From: Methylomonas sp.
Lineage (GTDB): Bacteria; Pseudomonadota; Gammaproteobacteria; Methylococcales; Methylomonadaceae
Direction of reading: 5' to 3'
DNA length: 5,063 nucleotides
Assembly: GCA_026989715.1 (NCBI GenBank)
Contig: JALSIU010000071.1
Span: 1-5,063, forward strand
How positions within the stretch are numbered: position 1 is the stretch's first letter; each line of letters opens with the position of its first letter. This document shows, one piece after another, positions 1 through 5,063 of the stretch. A program made the position numbers and the translations under genes. The notes beneath the pieces are model-generated. The model was not told where the DNA came from, searched no databases, and worked only from the letters and a program-made list of their open reading frames with translations.

Positions 1-561
1 GAAACAAGGCAGTATCTCATTAATACTTTGATGCTCTTGCATCGATCGTTGCCAGGCATTATAAGTTGCCTGCTTGCTAATTTTTCCCCCGCCTCCTTGC
101 ACTGGACAATCATTAGCCATCATCTGTGTTTTTAGTTTATTCAATTGTTGGTTAAATAAGTCCATACTAAAATCATCCGCTAAGCTTGACAAAGCCAAGG
201 TCTCTACTTCCGCAAACCAAGTCTCTTCACGTTGCAATATGGCAAACGGATTGATATTGTGTCGATTCATGGTCGCTATTGTCATCGGATAATACCGCCC
301 CACTCGGTCAACACTCGGCATCAGAACCCCCATCCAACCATTCTCACCACAAATCCCGGGGGCTAAGACAAAGCGATAGATAGGGCCTGTTAAATAACAA
401 TTTAACCAATCATCTTGCAGTTGCCGGCGGCTACTGATAACCGCCTCTTGTAGCCAAGCATCCCACGGGTCAACAAAACTGCCCGGCAAGCCTCTACTTA
501 CAAAATCGCCATGAGTAGATACTTTACCGTAGTATCCATTTATTATAGGTTCGATAGGCAT
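1..561 (-). CDS. tagF: Type VI secretion-associated protein TagF (ImpM family), C-terminus beyond the window
   Basis: TagF proteins are cytoplasmic; in Pseudomonas aeruginosa and Agrobacterium they repress T6SS assembly after translation, acting through the Fha protein. I translated this frame by hand from the ATG at 561. It is open for 187 codons to the window edge with no stop, so the C-terminus is missing. The N-terminal family signature is clear: GYYGKVSTHGDFVSRGLP at residues 9-26, followed by FVDPWDAWLQ at 29-38. A second conserved block at residues 72-95 includes GWMGVLMPSVDRVGRYYP. The ATG lies inside the end of tssM in another frame, a 19-base overlap, and sits eight codons before the conserved core, so it is the natural start. 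No Shine-Dalgarno sequence precedes it, which suggests translational coupling to tssM. A glycine run (GGGGK) at 156-160 is of unknown meaning. The family is certain; a repressor role here is inferred from homologues. Confidence 0.95.
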   Translation of the reverse strand, partial: MPIEPIINGYYGKVSTHGDFVSRGLPGSFVDPWDAWLQEAVISSRRQLQDDWLNCYLTGPIYRFVLAPGICGENGWMGVLMPSVDRVGRYYPMTIATMNRHNINPFAILQREETWFAEVETLALSSLADDFSMDLFNQQLNKLKTQMMANDCPVQGGGGKISKQATYNAWQRSMQEHQSINEILPCF

Positions 562-3500
562 CGGAATGATTTTAAGTCAGTTGATTGAAAAGGGTTCACA
601 GCACTACTCGCTTGTAATTCAAATTTTGCTTCTCGCCCTTGGATTTTAAAGGTCATAATAAAAATAGCCGGATTAGATGTACGCGTAATATCCGCTTCAT
701 CAAAAATCCTAAAGATAGCCCAGGGCCCATCTTTAGAAATCCCCGAGTATCCTTGCTTAGGTGGCAACATCTGAATACGCACTTGCCCGGAGTTATTGGG
801 TCCCGGCCACTTCATGGCAACAGGCCGTACCGGTCCATGAGCGTAAGTTAATATCTGACCGTCAACGTCCATCGTGAACTGTACGATAGATGAACTCATC
901 GAAATGGGCTTAAGCTTAAAACGAATGGCAGGCGATTGCCTACCCAAACGAAAAAAGGTGTTTTTAATATTTTCCGCCCGCTGAAACTGCTTCAAAGCGA
1001 CACTTGAAATACCTGCATCCCCTTTGCCTTGGCTATTCCAACGCCAATTTTTGCTACCTTTCTCTACAGAAGCGGCAAGGTATTTATTAAAAAATTCATC
1101 CATTAGCCCTTTAGGACCGAAGAAATAGGTAAAATCTTCAAAGGTAATTTCTCGAGATTTTTTGCCCACAGGATATAGTCCTTGAATCGCTTGCCGACAA
1201 AAAGGCAATACATCGGCGCGCCACATGGCATTTAAATGTTTTTTAACGCCGCCACTCACCAAATTGGAGCTACTGCCGGCAATTTTCCCTATCATATTAT
1301 TGACCGGAAAGGGGTTGCGCTTACCTTCTAAACGTACTTTTTCAATAATACGCATAGTTTCTCTACGCTGCCCGATAGCAACTTCCCCGCCTGCATTGAC
1401 CAATGAATTAAGATACACATATAACTCATTCAGGGTAGCTAAACTTCTATCTAATGGCGGGGGCAGGCCATTTTCTGAGGCAAGCAAGGCATTTAAACGG
1501 GCAAAATGCTGTTTGACTCGATGCGTAGGGTCATTTGCAGTCGTAGTCGCCCCTTGCGTTTCAGGTGTTGTGCGCATAATTCTATCCAGCGCAGACCTTG
1601 CTGAGTCTAACTTATCGCTTGCTTGCGTTAATAGTGAGTCCTCAGCATCAGGGTGTAAGCATCGCATACTGGTTTCTGCGACAACGGAGCTTAGAAATAA
1701 TTTAATCGGTGACTGCTCCCCCCCTATAATATTGAGGATTTCGACCATTTGAGTTTGATTTGTAAAAGGCTTAATTTGAATATCTGCCAATAAATCATCC
1801 CAATGCCGGATATAATCATCTAAATACAGCCTCAAAACCTCTGTGCGTAATGTCTCTACTTCCGCATCTGACAAAGCGGTTTGTTTCTGCTTAATACCAA
1901 ATATCCAGCTATCTGCCGCTTGCTGTTTAATAAAGTGGCTATAATTTGGCAAAAAAACCTCTTTATATCCTGCACAGGTAAACAAAGAAGGCACGCCACT
2001 TGCCAATGAGCGGCCGCTTTTGCTTGATAAAATCACGGCGGCATCACGCCCGGCTTTTTCACTGACTCGATAATCAGGCAATTTATTTTTATTAAGCTCT
2101 AATTTTGCGTGCGCATAAACGCGTTGTGCAATCGGAGTATCACGTAATATTTGTTGCGTCTGTGCAATCAAGGCTTTATTTAATGGTCTAGGCAACGGAT
2201 TCGGCCGTACTGCAAGCAAAGTATCTAGGTGCAAATTTAAAGCGGCACGTTGCTCAGTGCTGACTTCTATCGGCAAATTATATTTCCAATATAATTTAAA
2301 CCAATCCGCAATCGCATCGGCATCATAGTGCTCTGAACTGGCTAACATCAAATAAACTTTTAACGCCTCATAAAGGTAGTCACTATTATCGGTGTTAGTT
2401 TGCAACTGTTGCTCTAAGCGGTGCATCATACGAGGCAAGTAACTTTCTTCCAGCAATCTGCGATATAACATCACTTCTGCACTGCCTAATTTGTCTCCTT
2501 GATATAAACCAAAGCCCAGCGACCAAGATATTCCCTGTTGTTGTGCTGCATAGCCGCCCGGCAGTGCACGAACTTTATCTAAAATAGCCAACAAAACCAA
2601 AGGGTCAGTCTCATCGGGATTAATTTCGCTCACTGCCTTTTCTACCGCAACCGCCTGTGTAGCCACTTCTTTGATATAAGTTTCGTTATTAAAATAACTG
2701 CTTACCCACGCAAACGAAACCAACCCTGTTAGCACAGCAATTGCTATAAATGTCCCTTTCTGAAACCAGCGTTGCTTTTTCTCAATACTTAAATTAACCC
2801 CTGCCAAACCGGATTCTGCAAAAATAAGCTTGCGCAATAAGCTATTAATAAAATAGCTTTTACCTTGACGAGGGCTCATCGCACCAGCCTGCCCCCCTAA
2901 ACCAAAACTACCGGCTAATGAGCCCATAATGCGGTCAATAGGCGTTCCTTCTTGCGTCGCACTCGTAAAATAGACACCTCGGAACATCGGCTCATGCGTA
3001 TAGCGACTTTCTTGAAACAGCTCGTTCAGAAAAGGGGCAATTAACTCACCCAAAGCACCAAATTGTTGTGGGAAGGTATAAATCAAATTACGACGCTCCG
3101 CCCCACGCTCCCGTTCTAATTTATCAATTAACTGCTGTTGCAATTGCTGTTGCAACAACTCAAATTCACACCGAAATTGTGCCACAATATCAGGTTTATC
3201 CGTCTCATCCAGCTTGAACGTCATTCCCCAAACTTGAGCAATTTTCTCCTTATCAAGGTCATCAAAATACTCCATAAACCCAGAAAGTAGGTCGCACTTG
3301 GTAAACAGCAAATAAATAGGAAAACGAATATTGAATTGTTCGTGCAGTTCTTGAATACGCGCACGCAGCGCACGCGCTTGTGCTAAGCATTGTTCTTTAT
3401 CTTGTTGCAATAAATCAGCGATACTAACGGCAATAATGACACCATTAATCGGCCGCCGACTACGATTTTTTTTCAATAGGCTTAAAAAACTAAGCCAAGC

Positions 3501-4109
3501 CGCCTGGTCAACAGGCTCATGGCTATCTTGAGTAGTATAGCGACCTGCCGTATCAAGCAAAACCGCGTCTTCCGCAAACCACCAATCACAATTACGTGTC
3601 CCCCCGACACCCCGCACAGCATCGTTACCAAAGTTGTCGGATAAGGGAAATTTTAAATTAGAATTTTTGAGGAGCGTGGTTTTACCGGCACCGGGTGGGC
3701 CGATGATAATATACCAAGGCAATTGATATAAAAATCTTTTCTTTGCTCCCCCGCCTAAACTCGCTGTTTTTAAGGCATTCAGTGCCTCTTGCATGCCCTT
3801 TGCCAGCGTTTCCTGTTCATCTTGTGAGGCTTGTTCATCCGCGCTGAGCGTAGGCGTTTGCTCGCCTAACATAGCCCCTAAAATCTGATTATTTTGCTTT
3901 TTTACCTTTAAATATTTCCAAATTTGCCCCCCAGCCCAAACAATAAAACACAAGCCAATCAAGTACCAGCGGTTTGTTTCAGCCTCTAAAGGCGCATTGC
4001 CTGCAAAAGCAAATAAAGGACCGATAAACCAAATCAACAAACTGACAGCAACCAGCCCTAAAAAAGTGACCACCCAGCGCTGTTTAAAAAAATTAATGAT
4101 TGCTTTCAT
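543..4109 (-). CDS. tssM: Type VI secretion system membrane subunit TssM (IcmF/VasK family), complete
   Basis: TssM is the large inner-membrane subunit of the T6SS envelope complex. It binds TssL in the inner membrane and reaches across the periplasm to the lipoprotein TssJ. The 1188-aa length is normal for the family. Membrane segments are seen at about residues 12-35, 48-65 and 452-472. The cytoplasmic loop between the second and third carries an intact P-loop NTPase: Walker A GPPGAGKT at 137-144, Walker B-like LLDTAGR at 184-190 and a TKCD base-recognition-like motif at 270-273. The conserved RGVYFTSATQEGTPIDRIMGS block lies at about 377-397. After the third helix comes the periplasmic IcmF-related region (about 500-830, including LFTCAGYKEVF near 705-715) and the TssM C-terminal domain (about 1020-1160), ending with the typical NPFQ...FRC tail. 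ATG 4109 begins a short basic stretch just before the first helix, as in homologues. No strong Shine-Dalgarno is seen; the nearest AAGG is about 18 bases away. There is no frameshift or truncation. The stop is TAA at 543-545. Confidence 0.98.
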   Translation of the reverse strand: MKAIINFFKQRWVVTFLGLVAVSLLIWFIGPLFAFAGNAPLEAETNRWYLIGLCFIVWAGGQIWKYLKVKKQNNQILGAMLGEQTPTLSADEQASQDEQETLAKGMQEALNALKTASLGGGAKKRFLYQLPWYIIIGPPGAGKTTLLKNSNLKFPLSDNFGNDAVRGVGGTRNCDWWFAEDAVLLDTAGRYTTQDSHEPVDQAAWLSFLSLLKKNRSRRPINGVIIAVSIADLLQQDKEQCLAQARALRARIQELHEQFNIRFPIYLLFTKCDLLSGFMEYFDDLDKEKIAQVWGMTFKLDETDKPDIVAQFRCEFELLQQQLQQQLIDKLERERGAERRNLIYTFPQQFGALGELIAPFLNELFQESRYTHEPMFRGVYFTSATQEGTPIDRIMGSLAGSFGLGGQAGAMSPRQGKSYFINSLLRKLIFAESGLAGVNLSIEKKQRWFQKGTFIAIAVLTGLVSFAWVSSYFNNETYIKEVATQAVAVEKAVSEINPDETDPLVLLAILDKVRALPGGYAAQQQGISWSLGFGLYQGDKLGSAEVMLYRRLLEESYLPRMMHRLEQQLQTNTDNSDYLYEALKVYLMLASSEHYDADAIADWFKLYWKYNLPIEVSTEQRAALNLHLDTLLAVRPNPLPRPLNKALIAQTQQILRDTPIAQRVYAHAKLELNKNKLPDYRVSEKAGRDAAVILSSKSGRSLASGVPSLFTCAGYKEVFLPNYSHFIKQQAADSWIFGIKQKQTALSDAEVETLRTEVLRLYLDDYIRHWDDLLADIQIKPFTNQTQMVEILNIIGGEQSPIKLFLSSVVAETSMRCLHPDAEDSLLTQASDKLDSARSALDRIMRTTPETQGATTTANDPTHRVKQHFARLNALLASENGLPPPLDRSLATLNELYVYLNSLVNAGGEVAIGQRRETMRIIEKVRLEGKRNPFPVNNMIGKIAGSSSNLVSGGVKKHLNAMWRADVLPFCRQAIQGLYPVGKKSREITFEDFTYFFGPKGLMDEFFNKYLAASVEKGSKNWRWNSQGKGDAGISSVALKQFQRAENIKNTFFRLGRQSPAIRFKLKPISMSSSIVQFTMDVDGQILTYAHGPVRPVAMKWPGPNNSGQVRIQMLPPKQGYSGISKDGPWAIFRIFDEADITRTSNPAIFIMTFKIQGREAKFELQASSAVNPFQSTDLKSFRCLSNL
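3132..3155. repeat. Two tandem 12-base units inside tssM encoding QQQL-QQQL
   Basis: CTGCTGTTGCAA and TTGCTGTTGCAA stand in tandem, identical at 11 of 12 positions. On the minus strand they encode a glutamine/leucine repeat (LLQQQLQQQL, about residues 318-327 of TssM) in a helical, charged stretch of the cytoplasmic domain. It is in frame and does not disrupt the protein. It probably arose by small local duplication or simply reflects biased composition. Confidence 0.5.
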
Positions 4110-4164
4110 ACTTTGCTTTTCCCGTGACCTTCACTAGCGACTTGTTATTGGCGCAATGCGCATA
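4110..4164 (-). other. Short tssL-tssM intergenic spacer
   Basis: These 55 bases separate the tssL stop from the tssM ATG. I see no convincing -35/-10 promoter pair on the minus strand and no U-tract terminator, so read-through from tssL into tssM is likely. The stretch before the tssM ATG is purine-rich (GGGAAAAGCAAAG) but has no canonical Shine-Dalgarno at normal spacing. Confidence 0.6.
4151..4161. repeat. Perfect 11-base inverted repeat just after the tssL stop
   Basis: GCGCA and TGCGC flank a single central base, making a perfect short palindrome three bases downstream of the tssL stop codon. In RNA it could form only a GCGC stem of four pairs with a three-base loop, which is weak. There is no T-run after it in the direction of transcription, so it is not a convincing intrinsic terminator. 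It could be a minor RNA-processing or mRNA-stability element, or chance. Confidence 0.35.
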
Positions 4165-5063
4165 CTATTTCAACAGCGTAATCTCAACTCGGCGATTTTT
4201 AGCACGTCCTGCTCGTGTTTTATTGGATGCAATAGGATCTAAATCTGAGCGTCCCTCCACTAAAACTCTATCAGGGTTCGCCAAATTTTGTTTAATAATC
4301 TTGGCAACCGCATCTGCCCGCGCTTTAGATAAATGCCAATTTGACGGATAACGCGTACTTCTAATCGGCACATTATCTGAATGCCCTGTTACCAACACCT
4401 CACCAGGCAACTGATTTAAAGCTTCTGCAATTTTGTATAATAAAGGCTTGAGGGATTGCTTGACGCTAGCACTACCTGAAGCAAATAAATTATCCCCCCT
4501 AATCGTGATGGTACTGCGCTGTACCAACTCCGTAATTTTAAGCTCATTTTGTGCAATGTTATCAGCAAGCAACATGGAAAGCGTCAATGTCTGCTCAGGC
4601 GGTTCAGGAACTTCGTCATCAGCTTGCGTCACCACAACATCAGGTGGGTTGATAGCAAATACCTGTTTAAAGACCGGATCTGAATCTTGATTCAGCCGGT
4701 ATAAAAAAGTACTAAACAGAATGGCTAACAATCCGGCGGCAACCGCACCAAACACCCAGATAGGCACCAATTCAGCCAATGGATTTTGCCGGTCTACTAC
4801 ACCCTCCCAATGCGGCGATAACACCACCGTGCTTGCGCCCTGCTCTTGCTGTAAAATTTGAAACAACCATTCACGAATATCTGCCAGCTTGCGTTTACCA
4901 CCTTCAACAATGCGGTATCTGCCTTCAAACCCAAGTGCCAAACAAAGATACATTAATTGTAATATCTGTTTATTTTGTGCAGGATTTTGTGCCAATGTTT
5001 TCAATAATTGAAAAAAACGCTCTCCGCCGGAGACTTCTTTATGAAATAGACTTAACAAACTTT
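4165..5063 (-). CDS. tssL: Type VI secretion system protein TssL with C-terminal OmpA-like domain, N-terminus beyond the window
   Basis: TssL (DotU/ImpK/VasF family) is the inner-membrane partner of TssM and contacts the baseplate through its cytoplasmic domain. The reading frame is open through the window edge. The in-frame TTG at 5058 falls inside the conserved DotU domain and is not the start; the true N-terminus lies outside. The visible part counts about 297 residues from 5058. It begins with the DotU signature: FHKEVSGGERFF at 5-17 and YLCLALGFEGRYR at 37-49. One membrane helix spans about 98-121, followed by a Pro/acidic linker. An OmpA/MotB-like peptidoglycan-binding domain occupies about 180-297, with GHSDNVP at 225-231, NWHLSKARADAV at 240-251 and NRRVEI at 288-293. 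These contain the Asp and Arg typically used to bind diaminopimelate. This is the 'extended' form of TssL, which has its own cell-wall anchor. The stop is TAG at 4165-4167, 55 bases before the tssM start, consistent with one operon. Confidence 0.97.
   Translation of the reverse strand, partial: SLLSLFHKEVSGGERFFQLLKTLAQNPAQNKQILQLMYLCLALGFEGRYRIVEGGKRKLADIREWLFQILQQEQGASTVVLSPHWEGVVDRQNPLAELVPIWVFGAVAAGLLAILFSTFLYRLNQDSDPVFKQVFAINPPDVVVTQADDEVPEPPEQTLTLSMLLADNIAQNELKITELVQRSTITIRGDNLFASGSASVKQSLKPLLYKIAEALNQLPGEVLVTGHSDNVPIRSTRYPSNWHLSKARADAVAKIIKQNLANPDRVLVEGRSDLDPIASNKTRAGRAKNRRVEITLLK

Noticed and set aside
74..292. A 72-codon plus-strand open frame near the left edge
   Set aside because: It is antisense to the clearly recognisable tagF reading frame and has no supporting motif.
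1225..1752. A 175-codon plus-strand open frame opposite tssM
   Set aside because: It lies wholly antisense to a well-conserved part of tssM, and its product resembles no family I recognise. It is best explained as a shadow of the real gene.
4110..4164. An intrinsic terminator or internal promoter between tssL and tssM
   Set aside because: The only hairpin is four to five pairs long with no following T-run, and no plausible -35/-10 pair is visible.
4100..4351. Plus-strand open frame of 83 codons across the tssL-tssM junction
   Set aside because: Most of it is antisense to the conserved OmpA-like domain of tssL. It has no recognisable domain, so I treated it as a shadow.
4433..4690. Plus-strand open frame of 85 codons opposite tssL
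   Set aside because: It overlaps the membrane-to-OmpA region of tssL in antisense. The Ser/Thr/Cys-rich product looks like a non-coding translation.
5056..5058. TTG as the start codon of tssL
   Set aside because: The codon falls within the conserved DotU domain, and the frame remains open to the window edge. The protein continues upstream, so this is an internal leucine.

Overview
This window is a segment of a type VI secretion system (T6SS) locus. All recognisable genes lie on the minus strand in the order tssL, tssM, tagF, so transcription runs from high to low coordinates. The DNA is moderately AT-rich by eye, and the protein sequences look proteobacterial, most likely from a gammaproteobacterium. 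That assignment rests on gene order and family resemblance only, and genus cannot be given. Coding density is close to 100%.

Layout, in the direction of transcription: (1) 5063 to 4165 is the 3' part of tssL, with the end of the cytoplasmic DotU-like domain, one membrane segment and a C-terminal OmpA-like peptidoglycan-binding domain. Its N-terminus lies outside the window. (2) A 55-base gap (4164-4110) holds a short perfect inverted repeat but no obvious promoter. (3) 4109 to 543 is a complete tssM (icmF/vasK family, 1188 aa) with three membrane segments, an intact cytoplasmic nucleotide-binding domain and the long periplasmic part. (4) 561 to 1 is the 5' part of tagF (ImpM/DUF2094 family, at least 187 aa). 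Its start codon overlaps the end of tssM by 19 bases, and it runs off the low-coordinate edge of the window.

Together TssL and TssM, with the outer-membrane lipoprotein TssJ (not in the window), form the envelope-spanning complex that docks the T6SS baseplate and contractile sheath. The OmpA-like domain on TssL should anchor this complex to the cell wall. TagF is a post-translational repressor in characterised systems. The order tssL-tssM-tagF matches the Pseudomonas aeruginosa H1-T6SS cluster, where tssJ and tssK precede tssL, and the phosphatase and kinase genes pppA and ppkA follow tagF. The same neighbours may lie just outside this window. I found no sign of an undescribed system, mobile element, RNA gene or CRISPR array. 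The region reads as an ordinary, intact T6SS structural and regulatory block.
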